Shown: positions 35,094 through 43,874 of the stretch, one piece after another | Numbering within the stretch: the stretch's first letter is position 1 | Layout of the letters: each line of letters starts with the position of its first letter | Assembly (NCBI RefSeq): GCF_900044055.2 | Contig: NZ_FCOX02000028.1 | Coordinates: 1-64,000 of the forward strand | Source of the DNA: Caballeronia calidae | GTDB lineage: Bacteria > Pseudomonadota > Gammaproteobacteria > Burkholderiales > Burkholderiaceae | Length of the DNA: 64,000 nt | Direction: 5' to 3' | Made by a program: the position numbers and the translations under genes | The notes under the pieces: generated by a model | The model's database searches: none | Told to the model about the DNA's origin: nothing | The model's input: the letters and a program-made list of their open reading frames with translations, nothing else

Positions 35094-35372
35094 ATGAAGC
35101 TCTTCGTCGCCGTTACCGCCTTGACTGTTCTGGCCGCCTGCACCTCGATCTCGGAAGTCTCGCCGGCCGGCGACGGACGTTACACCGTAACAACACAGGT
35201 GCGCGGCGGTATGACTCCCTGGGGAGAGATCAAGGCGTCGAGCCTTAAGCGCGCCGATGAATACTGCACGCAACAGGGCAAGCAGATGCATCAGGTCGAT
35301 ATGCAGACGCATGGCGTTCGCGGCTGGACGCCGCAAGAGGCTGAACTCACCTTCGCGTGCGTGGCTGGCTAA
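35094..35372 (+). CDS. Small lipoprotein of unknown function
   Basis: A 92-residue protein. The N terminus MKLFVAVTALTVLAACTS is a typical lipoprotein signal with lipobox LAAC (Cys16). The mature part has two more Cys (EYCTQQ and FACVAG) that could form a disulfide, and small beta-rich segments. Similar short lipoproteins are common in Burkholderiaceae without known function. It is alone on the plus strand between a decayed dehydrogenase and a GST gene. Confidence 0.75.
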   Translation: MKLFVAVTALTVLAACTSISEVSPAGDGRYTVTTQVRGGMTPWGEIKASSLKRADEYCTQQGKQMHQVDMQTHGVRGWTPQEAELTFACVAG

Positions 35373-35436
35373 CAGACGCCCCCTCGGACCGGCGTGCGGT
35401 GCGATCTGTTGAGCAGACCGGTCGCCCTGCGGCGAG

Positions 35437-36186
35437 CTAGCCCGCGCACTGCGACGACCATGCGCCGAACTCCGGCCCTTCGTAAATGGTTTTATGTCGG
35501 GCCCATTCCACTTCCGCGGCCGTCGCATACGTCACGCCTGGCTCCCACCACAGCGCCTCTTCCTGTCGAAAAGACGGGCGACGTTCCATTCGCGCAACCA
35601 GCGACGCGAGCCTGGGCCGATTCGGATCGCGCCATGACATGCGCAACGGGCGCCGTTCGATGAAGTGGCAGAGGCATGCGAGCAAGATGTCCTGCGCAGA
35701 AACCACGCCAGGGACGAAAGCACCGTCCGTGCCGATGAGTCGAGCCTCGAACCAGTCGAGGAGATGCTGATTGCGGATGGCGCATCGCGCGGCATGGCTG
35801 TTTTCTTCGTGCCGGACGCCCGACCATTGCAGTTGCGAGACCGTCGTCGTGGACACACCGAAGGTTTGCAACGTGGCCAGCACGAGCTTGTCGCTCCAGC
35901 ATTCGGCCTCACGCACGTAATCGGTTGCCAAAGGTTCCATACCTTCCGGCGCGGCGCGGACGGGATAGCTGGACATCAGATAGTCGATGATCACGGCTGA
36001 ATCCCATAAGGTCCGGTCGCCGTCGATCAGGGTGGGAACCTGCAGAGTGGGCGCCACCTTCGCGCGTTCTTCGGCACTGGGCGTCGTGAAGGTCTCCGCA
36101 CGCTCGAACTCCAGGCCCTTCTCGACCAGCACGATGCGGACGGCACGAGCGAAGGGCGACCCGGTCGTGAAGAACAGCTTGCGCAT
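35437..36186 (-). CDS. Glutathione S-transferase family protein
   Basis: A 249-residue cytosolic GST. The N-terminal thioredoxin-like domain (1-80) begins KLFFTTGSPFARAVRIVL with a probable catalytic Ser10 and has the cis-Pro in VPTL and the DSAVIIDYL glutathione-binding stretch. An all-helical C-terminal domain follows. AAGGAG is 6-7 bp before ATG 36186. The substrate is unknown. Confidence 0.88.
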   Translation of the reverse strand: MRKLFFTTGSPFARAVRIVLVEKGLEFERAETFTTPSAEERAKVAPTLQVPTLIDGDRTLWDSAVIIDYLMSSYPVRAAPEGMEPLATDYVREAECWSDKLVLATLQTFGVSTTTVSQLQWSGVRHEENSHAARCAIRNQHLLDWFEARLIGTDGAFVPGVVSAQDILLACLCHFIERRPLRMSWRDPNRPRLASLVARMERRPSFRQEEALWWEPGVTYATAAEVEWARHKTIYEGPEFGAWSSQCAG

Positions 36187-36289
36187 GGTTGTCTCCTTGA
36201 CGGATGAATCGCGTCTCAACCACTCCCCGCATCTTCACATAGTTCTCGTCGGCTCGCCAAGACTGCCTGCACCGAAGCCGCGCCAAGCC

Positions 36290-38617
36290 TCAGCCCTCCT
36301 GCATCACCGTGCGTTGCGTCTGCCACACGTCGAGCCATGCTTCCAGCTTCGCCGGCGGCAGCGGCCTGCTCAGGTGGAAGCCCTGAGCCAGATCGCAGCG
36401 CAGCGTCCTGAGCCGCTCCAGCATCTCTTCGTTCTCGACGCCTTCCGCCACCACCTTCAGGCCCATGTTGTGCCCGAGATCGATCGTCGAGCGCACGATG
36501 GTCTCGTCGTCCTTGTGCTGCGACATGCCCATCACGAAGGACTTGTCGATCTTCAACTCATCGACGGGCATGCGCTTCAGATACGACAGCGATGAATAAC
36601 CCGTGCCGAAATCGTCGATGGACAGGCGGATGCCGAGCGCATGCAGCCGGTCGAGCGTTTCGATGGCGTGATTCGGATCGTCCATGATCGCGCTCTCGGT
36701 GATCTCGATCCAGATCCATTCGGGCGCGACGCCGTGCTTGTCCAGCAGGCCCTGAAACGTCTCCGGCAGCGACGACTGAATGAGTTCGCGCGCCGACACA
36801 TTCACCGACACCGCCAGCTCGATGCCCTGCTCGCGCCACGCCGCGCATTGCCCGATCGCCTTGTCGGCGACCCAGCGCGATATCGTCTTGATGTAGCCCG
36901 TCTGCTCCGCGAAAGGGATGAACTGATCAGGCGCGACGAAGCCGCGCGTCGGATGATCCCAGCGCACGAGCGCCTCGACATACTTCACGCGATGCGTCGC
37001 GAGATCGACCTTCGGCTGATAGTGGAGCGTCAGCTGATCGTGCTCGACCGCCTGACGCAATTCGCTCATCAGCGAGAGACGTTCGGCGCTGTTCTGGTCG
37101 TGTCGTTCGTCGTAGAGCGCGAAGCCGAGGTTGGAGCGCTTGGCCACATACATCGCGATATCGGCGCGGCGCAGAAGCACGTTCATGTCCGTGCCGTTCT
37201 GCGGAAAACTGACGATGCCGATGCTCGCGCCCACATCGACGAGTTGCCCTTCGATCATGATCGGCTCTTCCAGCGCGCTCAGCATGCGGGCAGCGAGCAG
37301 CCGCGCCGCCGCCAGATCGTCGGTGGGCAGCAGCACGGCGAACTCGTCGCCGCCCAGACGCGCAACCGTGTCGGTTTCGCGCTGCAGCGTCGCGCGCAGA
37401 CGCTTCGCCACTTCGCACAGCAGCATGTCGCCGATCGGATGCCCGAGCGTGTCGTTCACGTACTTGAAGCGGTCGAGGTCCATCATCATCACGGCGAGCG
37501 AACGATTGCCGCGCATCGCGGCGGCGATGGCCTGCTGCAGACGGTCGTTGAAGAGCGCGCGATTCGGCAGGCCCGTCAGCCGGTCCATGTACGCGAGCTC
37601 CGTGATGCGTTTCTCGCGCTCCGCAATGCCGTCCTGCATCTGGTTGAACGCGCGCGCGAGCTGGCCGATCTCGTCGTTCTGGCGAATCTCGATGGGCGCG
37701 GCGTAATCGCCCTGCCCGATGCGCCGCGAGAACTGCGCGAGCGCCGCGATGGGCCGCGTGACCGAACGCGCCGTCAGCACGCTGCCGACGACCGACACGA
37801 TCACGCCCAGCAGCGTGATCAGCAGCAGCGTCGACTGCACGCGATGAAACGGCGCGAGCGCTTCGTTGAGCGAGCGTTCGAGCAGCACCGCGACCGCCTG
37901 CCCTTCCGAATGCAGGCGCACGACGCGCGTGGCGTAGCCGTCTTCCGCGAGTTGCGTCTGATCCTTGAGCGCAACACGCGCATCGTCCGGCAGCGAGCTC
38001 GCGAGCACGCCCCAGCCGCCGTTTCCGTCGACCGTGAGAAACGATACGTCGAGCGACGTGAGCGAGCTCATCTCGCGCGCGAGGGCATCGTCGATGGCGA
38101 AGCCCATCACGACCCACGCGATCGTGATCGGCGCTTTGACCGGCACCGCGACCAGTTGATATGCGCGCGCGCCGATCATGCCGAACGACGACGCATCGCC
38201 TTTCGTCGCGACGGTCCTGATGAGCTTGGGGAACGGAAACGCCGTGCCTTCGTGCCCGCCATCGCCGCTGTCCGCGATCAGCTTGCCATCGAGATCGACG
38301 AGCATCACGACATCGGCATGAATGCGGTTACCGTGATTCTGCAGCGCGGACGCGACGGTCTTGCTATCGTGCGTCGCGACCGCCTCGCGAAAGCCGAAGT
38401 CTGCGGCGGCCACGCTCGCGGCCTGCGTCAACTGCTCGCTGTTGCCATGCAGAACCTGCGCGAACACGCGCTCGGCCACGGTCAGCTGCTCCTCGGCGTT
38501 GCTGTGCGCGTTCTTCAGAATCACCGAGTTGATGACGAGAAACGCCGCAGCCTGCGCGACGAGCATCAGCACCACGAAGACGAGCGCGATCCTCGCGCGC
38601 AGGCTATGAAGGAGCAT
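36290..38617 (-). CDS. Membrane sensor with HAMP, GGDEF and EAL domains
   Basis: A 775-residue cyclic di-GMP protein. Membrane segments lie at about 9-32 and 262-284, with a 230-residue periplasmic sensor domain between them, then HAMP (285-335), GGDEF (340-505) and EAL (515-765). The GGDEF motif is intact at 422-426 and is preceded by an RxxD inhibitory site (Arg413, Asp416). EAL is intact at 548-550, with DDFGTGYSS further on. Both synthesis and hydrolysis look possible. It begins 14 bp after the copper-site protein gene, as the last gene of a tight operon with exported heme and copper proteins, whose state it may read (inference). Confidence 0.92.
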   Translation of the reverse strand: MLLHSLRARIALVFVVLMLVAQAAAFLVINSVILKNAHSNAEEQLTVAERVFAQVLHGNSEQLTQAASVAAADFGFREAVATHDSKTVASALQNHGNRIHADVVMLVDLDGKLIADSGDGGHEGTAFPFPKLIRTVATKGDASSFGMIGARAYQLVAVPVKAPITIAWVVMGFAIDDALAREMSSLTSLDVSFLTVDGNGGWGVLASSLPDDARVALKDQTQLAEDGYATRVVRLHSEGQAVAVLLERSLNEALAPFHRVQSTLLLITLLGVIVSVVGSVLTARSVTRPIAALAQFSRRIGQGDYAAPIEIRQNDEIGQLARAFNQMQDGIAEREKRITELAYMDRLTGLPNRALFNDRLQQAIAAAMRGNRSLAVMMMDLDRFKYVNDTLGHPIGDMLLCEVAKRLRATLQRETDTVARLGGDEFAVLLPTDDLAAARLLAARMLSALEEPIMIEGQLVDVGASIGIVSFPQNGTDMNVLLRRADIAMYVAKRSNLGFALYDERHDQNSAERLSLMSELRQAVEHDQLTLHYQPKVDLATHRVKYVEALVRWDHPTRGFVAPDQFIPFAEQTGYIKTISRWVADKAIGQCAAWREQGIELAVSVNVSARELIQSSLPETFQGLLDKHGVAPEWIWIEITESAIMDDPNHAIETLDRLHALGIRLSIDDFGTGYSSLSYLKRMPVDELKIDKSFVMGMSQHKDDETIVRSTIDLGHNMGLKVVAEGVENEEMLERLRTLRCDLAQGFHLSRPLPPAKLEAWLDVWQTQRTVMQEG

Positions 38618-38631
38618 GAGCGTCGGGTCTC

Positions 38632-39258
38632 CTATTCGGCGGGCTTCAGGTCGAGGGCGAACTTCGCGTTGGCGTTGGCGTCGGCGGCGACGGCGAGCTT
38701 ATGCGTCGGCTGCGCATTCACGTCGCGCTGGCGGAAATGCCACGCAACCACCTTGTACGCATCGGCGGGCAGGTTTTCGATCGTCGCGGCGCCGCTCGCG
38801 TCGGTCTTCGCGAACCACGGGGTATCGACGATCAGCAGATACGCGACCATCGAATCGTGGATATTGCAGCCCATCACGACGAGGCCGGGCTTGTCGAAGA
38901 CGACAGGATTCGCCGGAATGCCGTGATACAAGTTCAGCTCGAAGCGCTTGGGCGGCGAGAACGAATAGACGTCGTGCTCGATGTTGTCCTTGTTCGGGAA
39001 CGTCACCGACGCGCCCGTCTGCACGGCCGAGACCATCGGCACGAAGCGGCGCCTGATCTGGTCGATGACCGCGCCGGCAGGCTTCGTCGATGGCAGCTTG
39101 CCGCTCGCGGGCAGCGCATAGACGATGGCGTCAGGCACGGGCGCGCCGGCCTGATCGACCACTTGCACGCGGACATTCGCGGCGTGCGCGAGCGTGGCGG
39201 TCATCGCGAATGCCGCGAAGAAGCTTGAAAGAGAATGCATGGATGTGAGCTTGTTCAT
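38632..39258 (-). CDS. Secreted cupredoxin-like protein ('methylamine utilization protein' family)
   Basis: A 208-residue exported protein: signal peptide of about 27 residues (...TLAHA-ANVRV), then a plastocyanin-like domain. A type 1 copper site can be placed with His95 (NIEHDVYSF), Cys131, His134 and Met137 (MGCNIHDSM). A C-terminal carboxypeptidase-regulatory-like beta domain (about 145-208) follows. Its start overlaps the globin stop (ATGA). It probably carries electrons or binds copper in the periplasm. 'Methylamine utilization' is a family label only; no methylamine genes are nearby. Confidence 0.85.
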   Translation of the reverse strand: MNKLTSMHSLSSFFAAFAMTATLAHAANVRVQVVDQAGAPVPDAIVYALPASGKLPSTKPAGAVIDQIRRRFVPMVSAVQTGASVTFPNKDNIEHDVYSFSPPKRFELNLYHGIPANPVVFDKPGLVVMGCNIHDSMVAYLLIVDTPWFAKTDASGAATIENLPADAYKVVAWHFRQRDVNAQPTHKLAVAADANANAKFALDLKPAE

Positions 39259-39677
39259 TCGCGATCCTGCACGTCGCGGTACATCGGCGCGAGTTTCGCG
39301 AGCAGCCTGTTTTGCGCGTGGAAGGGAACGCCGTTCTTGTCCATCGCGGCCTGCAGATCTTCGATGACCGCGTTGAACGCGGCACGGTCGATGTTCTGGC
39401 CTTCGTGCGTGCGCTTCATGTTGCGGCCGGTATAAACACACGGGCCGTCGAGCAGCACGCAGAATTGCTCGACGATCTTCTGCTTGATGCGCTTCACGGG
39501 CGCGTCGTCGAAATACGGCGCGGTGCGCGGGTCGGCGAGCACGTTGTCGTACATATCGTCGACGATCTTCGTCAGACCTTCTTTTTCACCGAACTGCCTG
39601 TAGAGGGCGTCGTCCGCGTTCGCGCTGACGCTCGCGAGCAATAGAACCGCGAAGGCGGCGTGCTGCATCTTCATCAT
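39255..39677 (-). CDS. Exported group 1 truncated hemoglobin
   Basis: A 140-residue protein with a cleavable signal peptide (about 1-21, ...ASVSANA) followed by a truncated hemoglobin domain. The proximal heme ligand is probably His91 in MKRTHEG; the fold markers FGEKEGLTKIVDDMY and APYF are clear. Cys73 and Cys80 lie in the short insert QFCVLLDGPC. Most truncated hemoglobins are cytoplasmic; a signal peptide places this one in the periplasm. It overlaps both neighbours (TGATG and ATGA), so it is strictly co-translated with the DUF3034 and cupredoxin-like proteins. Confidence 0.88.
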   Translation of the reverse strand: MMKMQHAAFAVLLLASVSANADDALYRQFGEKEGLTKIVDDMYDNVLADPRTAPYFDDAPVKRIKQKIVEQFCVLLDGPCVYTGRNMKRTHEGQNIDRAAFNAVIEDLQAAMDKNGVPFHAQNRLLAKLAPMYRDVQDRE

Positions 39678-40579
39678 CAGAACCCCGCCTGCAAGGAGAC
39701 ATAGAGGCCGCGCTGGTTGTTCATGGTCGCGATATCGCCGAGCGCGACATACGCGGCCGTCAGCGAGACATGCTTGTTCGGCGCCCACGCGATGAACGCG
39801 TCGTAAGCGTCCTGCTCGCGCGCGAACGAGAGATTGTTCGGCTTCATGCGATATTCGCCGCCAATCGCGACATTCTTCGACAGCAGATACGCCACCGATG
39901 ACTCGAACTCCGGGTGATACGCGTTGGACTTGTCGCCGCCGAATCCGAGCAGGCCGAACTGGTTCGCCTTCGTGAAGCGCAGCGTGCCGTTGAGCAGAAG
40001 ACTTTGCGCGAGCAGGAGCTTCGTCGCGGAAAGATAGAAGTCGGTGCCGGAATTGCTCGTCGCACCGATTGCTTTCACGATATTGCCTTGCTCGTTGTGC
40101 TTGAATTGCACGCCCGCCGCGATTTGCGGAATCCACGTGTCCTGGTCGAGCACGGCATCGCCGAGCACGCGCACCTTCACGCCGAAGATGTTCTGGTTGA
40201 ACTTGAAGTTCTCGCCGAGACCGAGTTGCGCGCCGGCATCGCGCGTATCGAAGCTCTGGCGCGCGAGCGACAGCTCCACGCGATTCGCAACGCCCACGGT
40301 CAGGCCCCACGTGCCGAGCGCGTAGTCCTGGGTGCGGATATAGGTGCCGTGCGCATTCGCGCCGAGCTGGCTCGCGGTGCCGTAGCCGCCGATCACGGCC
40401 CACGGCGTGAGCCCGCCGCCCGCGGCGCCTTCGACTTCCGAGACGCCGCCCGTCAGCAGCAGCTTGCCGCCGGTGAGCGGCACGACGGGTGGATCGTCGG
40501 CGTAGGCGCACGACGAAAACGATACGAGCGCCGCGGCGGTGAGACCGGCGAGACGCGTCCTGCTGTGAATCAAACGCAT
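39677..40579 (-). CDS. DUF3034 family outer-membrane-type protein
   Basis: A 300-residue exported protein: signal peptide (about 1-28, ...SSCAYA-DDPP) and a Gly/aromatic-rich beta-strand pattern ending in a C-terminal Phe (YVSLQAGF), as in outer-membrane beta-barrels. It matches DUF3034 as I recognise it (GGKLLLTGGVSEVEGAAGGG start). It is the first gene of a four-gene operon with the exported hemoglobin, copper-site protein and GGDEF/EAL sensor. Function unknown; a porin or envelope scaffold role is possible. Confidence 0.82.
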   Translation of the reverse strand: MRLIHSRTRLAGLTAAALVSFSSCAYADDPPVVPLTGGKLLLTGGVSEVEGAAGGGLTPWAVIGGYGTASQLGANAHGTYIRTQDYALGTWGLTVGVANRVELSLARQSFDTRDAGAQLGLGENFKFNQNIFGVKVRVLGDAVLDQDTWIPQIAAGVQFKHNEQGNIVKAIGATSNSGTDFYLSATKLLLAQSLLLNGTLRFTKANQFGLLGFGGDKSNAYHPEFESSVAYLLSKNVAIGGEYRMKPNNLSFAREQDAYDAFIAWAPNKHVSLTAAYVALGDIATMNNQRGLYVSLQAGF

Positions 40580-40882
40580 GCGAGTGGCATTCAAACGGGT
40601 TGAAGAGATTCCCGTATGCCGCCGCGGGATGCCGCGTGCTGTTCGCGCGGCGAGCCTGGCGCCTGGGAGTGACGCTTGCCGGATAGGCCGCGTCTTTTCA
40701 TCCACGTGTAAACGGCCGCGTTTGCACAGACTTGACGGCCGTTCGTAAGAAATAGAATGCCAAACGTTTGCGACAGAGGACGGAATCGCTCTTGCCCGAA
40801 GTTTGAAGATCGCGTCGATGGCCTCGGCCATTGACGCGCAAGCTTAGCCTCCAGACCGAGGCAACCGCTCGATACCGCGATA
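40580..40882. other. 303-bp leader of the DUF3034 operon
   Basis: No gene is seen. It must hold the promoter of the minus-strand operon starting at 40579 and the 3' end of the hcr-like transcript region. I see no convincing -35/-10 pair, terminator or operator. Confidence 0.4.
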
Positions 40883-41905
40883 TCAGGACACGAAGCGTTC
40901 ACTCACGAACTGGCCGGCGGGCACATGTTCAGCAACGGCTGCATCCCGCGCGGCATTCACGAGCGCAGGCGGCCCGCAAACATAGATATCCGGACACGCA
41001 CTGGCTTCCGCCAGCGCCAGCTTCAATGCATCGGCTGGCGTGCCGGAGAAACCGCCCCAGTTTTCTTCCGCTCGCCAGACGCAGAGCGTGACCTGTAGCT
41101 GTGGCATCGAAGCTTGCAGTTGCGCCAGTTCATCGAGCATGAAGAGCTCGCTCTCGAACGTCACGCCGAAGAAAAGCCTGGCTTCGTCCATCTCCTGATA
41201 TTCGGCCATGCGCCGCAAGATCGCGATGATCGGCGCGAGTCCTGTTCCTCCTGCCACGAACCAACGCGGCCGCAGGCTGCCCCCAATCAATCCGAAGCCG
41301 CCTTGCGGACCCCGCACGGTGAGCGCGTCGCCGATCTCCGCGCTTTCCCGCAGCCACGTTGAAAACCTTCCTTGCGGCTGTAACCTGATGGCGAATTCCA
41401 GGCGCCCGTCCCAGTTGCTCGTATTCGCGATCGAATAGGGGCGGCGCACGTCACTTCCCGGAATCTCGAGTTCGGCAAACTGGCCGGCTTCGAATTGCAC
41501 GGCACTGCCATACGTATCGTCGGGGTCGATGAGCAACGCGAGATGCATGGTGTCCGTGGCCACGCACTCGAGCGATACGATGCGCCCGGTGCGAACCGGC
41601 ACCGGTTCGCGCAGCACTTTGCTGCTGTCGTAAGGCACGACGATGCGCAGGTCGCTGCGCGGCACCGTGCGGCATAGCAGGATCGCATCCGGTTCACCGC
41701 GCGGCAACGCATTCGCACTGTGTTCCCGAAGATCGTAGTCACCTTCGGCCACGGTTGCATGACACGAGCCGCAACTGCCATTGCGGCATTGAGACGGCAA
41801 CGTATAGTCCGCCTCCGCAGCCGCCGACAGCAGATCCCGGTCAGCCTCGCAGCCAAAGCCGAACTGCATTCCGTCGCGGGTCGTGATCTCGATTTGACAG
41901 GTCAT
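40883..41905 (-). CDS. Ferredoxin-NAD(P) reductase, probable Hcp reductase (Hcr-like)
   Basis: A 340-residue electron-transfer protein. An N-terminal plant-type 2Fe-2S domain uses Cys40, Cys45, Cys48 (CRNGSCGSC) and Cys78; the FAD domain has RPYSIAN near 170; the NAD domain has GGTGLAPI and ends near CGPPALV. It lies 17 bp after hcp on the same strand, so it likely reduces Hcp. The domain order (ferredoxin first) is that of benzoate-dioxygenase reductases and is reversed compared with E. coli Hcr. ATG 41905 is chosen; a GTG at 41926 is possible. Confidence 0.85.
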   Translation of the reverse strand: MTCQIEITTRDGMQFGFGCEADRDLLSAAAEADYTLPSQCRNGSCGSCHATVAEGDYDLREHSANALPRGEPDAILLCRTVPRSDLRIVVPYDSSKVLREPVPVRTGRIVSLECVATDTMHLALLIDPDDTYGSAVQFEAGQFAELEIPGSDVRRPYSIANTSNWDGRLEFAIRLQPQGRFSTWLRESAEIGDALTVRGPQGGFGLIGGSLRPRWFVAGGTGLAPIIAILRRMAEYQEMDEARLFFGVTFESELFMLDELAQLQASMPQLQVTLCVWRAEENWGGFSGTPADALKLALAEASACPDIYVCGPPALVNAARDAAVAEHVPAGQFVSERFVS

Positions 41906-41922
41906 GGGTGCGCCCTCGCTTC

Positions 41923-43590
41923 TCACGCTGCCCGAGGCGCGAGTGCCACGGCGAGATCGGTTCGGGCATCACCGATGGGCTGGATGCCGAACTGCTGCAC
42001 CAGGATGCCGAGTGCGTTCGGCGTGAGAAACGCGGGAAGCGTCGGCCCAAGCCTGATGTTGCGGATTCCGAGAGCAAGAAGCGTAAGCAGCACCGCTGCC
42101 GCTTTCTGTTCGAACCATGAAATCACCAGCGACAACGGGAGATCGTTCACGCCGCAACCGAACGCGCCTGCCAGCGCAGTCGCGATCTTGATCGCCGAAT
42201 AGCTATCGTTGCACTGACCGATATCGAGCAGACGCGGAATGCCATCGATATCACCGAACGCGTGACGATTGAAACGGTACTTGTTGCAGCCGAGCGTCAT
42301 CACGACCGTGTTGTCCGGAGCCTGTTGAGCGAACTCCGTGTAATAGTTGCGCCCGGGCGCGGCGCCGTCGCATCCGCCGATCAAAAAGAAATGCTGAATC
42401 TTTCCAGCCTTGACGGCATCGATGACCTTATCGGCGACACCCAGAACAGCGTCATGCCCAAAGCCGACGGTGATGGTTTCGACGGGCGCCGTCTCGCGGA
42501 AGCCAGGCAGCGCTCGTGCCGCCTGAATGAGCGTCGTGAAGTCGTGATCCGCGAGATGGCGCACGCCGGACCAGCCCACCGGACCCGTCGTGAAGATACG
42601 CTGACGGTACATCGGCAACGGCTCGACGATGCAGTTGGACGTCATCAGAATCGGTCCGGGGAACTTCGTGAAATCGCTCTGCTGGTCTTGCCAGGCTCCG
42701 CCGTAATTGCCTGCCAGATGATCGTAGGCATTGAGCATCGGATAGCCGTGCGCAGGCAGCATCTCGCCGTGCGTATAGACCTGGATACCGGTGCCCTTGG
42801 TGGCTTCCAGAAGCGCATGCAGATCACCGAGATCGTGACCGGATACGAGAATGGCCTTGCCGGCCACCGGCGTCACACGTACAGGGGTCGGCTGCGGCGT
42901 GCCGAAGCGACCCGTGTTTGCAGCATCGAGCAACTCCATGACCTTGAGATTCAGTCGCCCCAGTTCGAGGGCCTGCGCCAGCAACGCATTGACGTCCGTG
43001 GGATTGCGGGCAAGAAACTCCAGCGTGCCCTCTACACCGGCGTAGACCTCCTCGCTCTCATAGTCGAGCACTCGCGCATGATGTGCGTAAGCCGCTACGC
43101 CCTTGAGTCCATAAAGAACCAGTGCGCGCAAGCCGATAACATCCTCACCCACTTGCTCGAGGCCTTCCTGAATGCCCACCGTGCTCGCTTGAGCAAGCAA
43201 TTCGGGCAATGATCCGGCCGGCTGCCAGGCGGCGGGGCCGGACAATTGTTCGATCGACATTCCGCGCGCTTGCGCGAGTTCCTCACACCTGGCCCTGACA
43301 CGATCGCGCGTAATGGCGGCTTCCCGCAGCATGGCGGTGAATCGGCCAGCGTTGAAATTGACGTTGGTCAGGGTGGTGAAGAGCCCAAAGAGAATAAAGC
43401 GATCTGCCTCTCGATCCGGCTCACCCAAAGCACGAACAAGCGCGCCGTACTGTCCGATACCTCTTAAAGCATGCACCAGCAGGTCTTGCAAATCCGCGGT
43501 AGTCGCATCCTTGCCGCAGTTGCCTTTCGCTGAGGCGCAGCCGGGTTGTCCATTGGTGCGGTCGGTTTGTTCGCATTGGTAGCAAAACAC
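41923..43590 (-). CDS. hcp: Hybrid cluster protein (hydroxylamine reductase)
   Basis: A 555-residue Hcp. The N-terminal cysteines follow C-x2-C-x11-C-x6-C (Cys3, 6, 18, 25), the class II pattern of E. coli Hcp with a 2Fe-2S proximal cluster. Hybrid-cluster ligands lie in downstream blocks such as SGHDLGD, SNCIVEP, GCDGA, TLGCNKY and GQCNDSYSA. The family reduces NO or hydroxylamine and is linked to nitrosative stress under low oxygen. The start is GTG 43590 with AAGGAG 8 bp upstream. Its leader contains a strong palindrome (43715-43729). Confidence 0.95.
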   Translation of the reverse strand: MFCYQCEQTDRTNGQPGCASAKGNCGKDATTADLQDLLVHALRGIGQYGALVRALGEPDREADRFILFGLFTTLTNVNFNAGRFTAMLREAAITRDRVRARCEELAQARGMSIEQLSGPAAWQPAGSLPELLAQASTVGIQEGLEQVGEDVIGLRALVLYGLKGVAAYAHHARVLDYESEEVYAGVEGTLEFLARNPTDVNALLAQALELGRLNLKVMELLDAANTGRFGTPQPTPVRVTPVAGKAILVSGHDLGDLHALLEATKGTGIQVYTHGEMLPAHGYPMLNAYDHLAGNYGGAWQDQQSDFTKFPGPILMTSNCIVEPLPMYRQRIFTTGPVGWSGVRHLADHDFTTLIQAARALPGFRETAPVETITVGFGHDAVLGVADKVIDAVKAGKIQHFFLIGGCDGAAPGRNYYTEFAQQAPDNTVVMTLGCNKYRFNRHAFGDIDGIPRLLDIGQCNDSYSAIKIATALAGAFGCGVNDLPLSLVISWFEQKAAAVLLTLLALGIRNIRLGPTLPAFLTPNALGILVQQFGIQPIGDARTDLAVALAPRAA

Positions 43591-43714
43591 GGATCCTTCT
43601 CCTTATGTAATCAATGACGCGGGGAACACGCGTTGAAGCGAGGTGGTTCGCGGATAGGGCGATGCGTGATTTGATGCATTCTCAGTGAATCTTTAACGAG
43701 ACAACAACATCGAT

Positions 43715-43740
43715 TCACGATCTTCGTGACTATCGTCAAC
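43715..43740. promoter_or_regulatory. Palindrome pair upstream of hcp
   Basis: A perfect 6-3-6 inverted repeat TCACGA-TCT-TCGTGA (43715-43729) overlaps TGAC-N4-GTCA (43727-43738), about 125-150 bp before the hcp start. It is a likely operator for an NO- or oxygen-responsive regulator. It does not match the FNR consensus. A half-site GATGCATT resembling NsrR boxes occurs nearer the gene (about 43673-43680). Confidence 0.4.
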
Positions 43741-43874
43741 TACGATTGAGCAATGTCGGGGATGAGTACAAATGCCGCACGGCAAGCCGATGCAATCGCG
43801 TTAGGCTGAAAGTGTTTCGTCCGCAATTCGCGATTCATTCGCGCGATAACGCAAGCTTTGCCGATTGCGTCGGC

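Noticed and set aside
38632..39258. Methylamine utilisation operon
   Set aside because: The family name is historical; no methylamine dehydrogenase or amicyanin genes occur in the region.
40883..43590. Carbon monoxide dehydrogenase/acetyl-CoA synthase-type cluster protein in place of Hcp
   Set aside because: The N-terminal Cys pattern and length match class II hybrid cluster protein, and the adjoining reductase supports it.
43591..43860. Sigma-54 promoter or FNR box upstream of hcp
   Set aside because: I looked for GG-N10-GC and TTGAT-N4-ATCAA on the minus strand and found no acceptable match.
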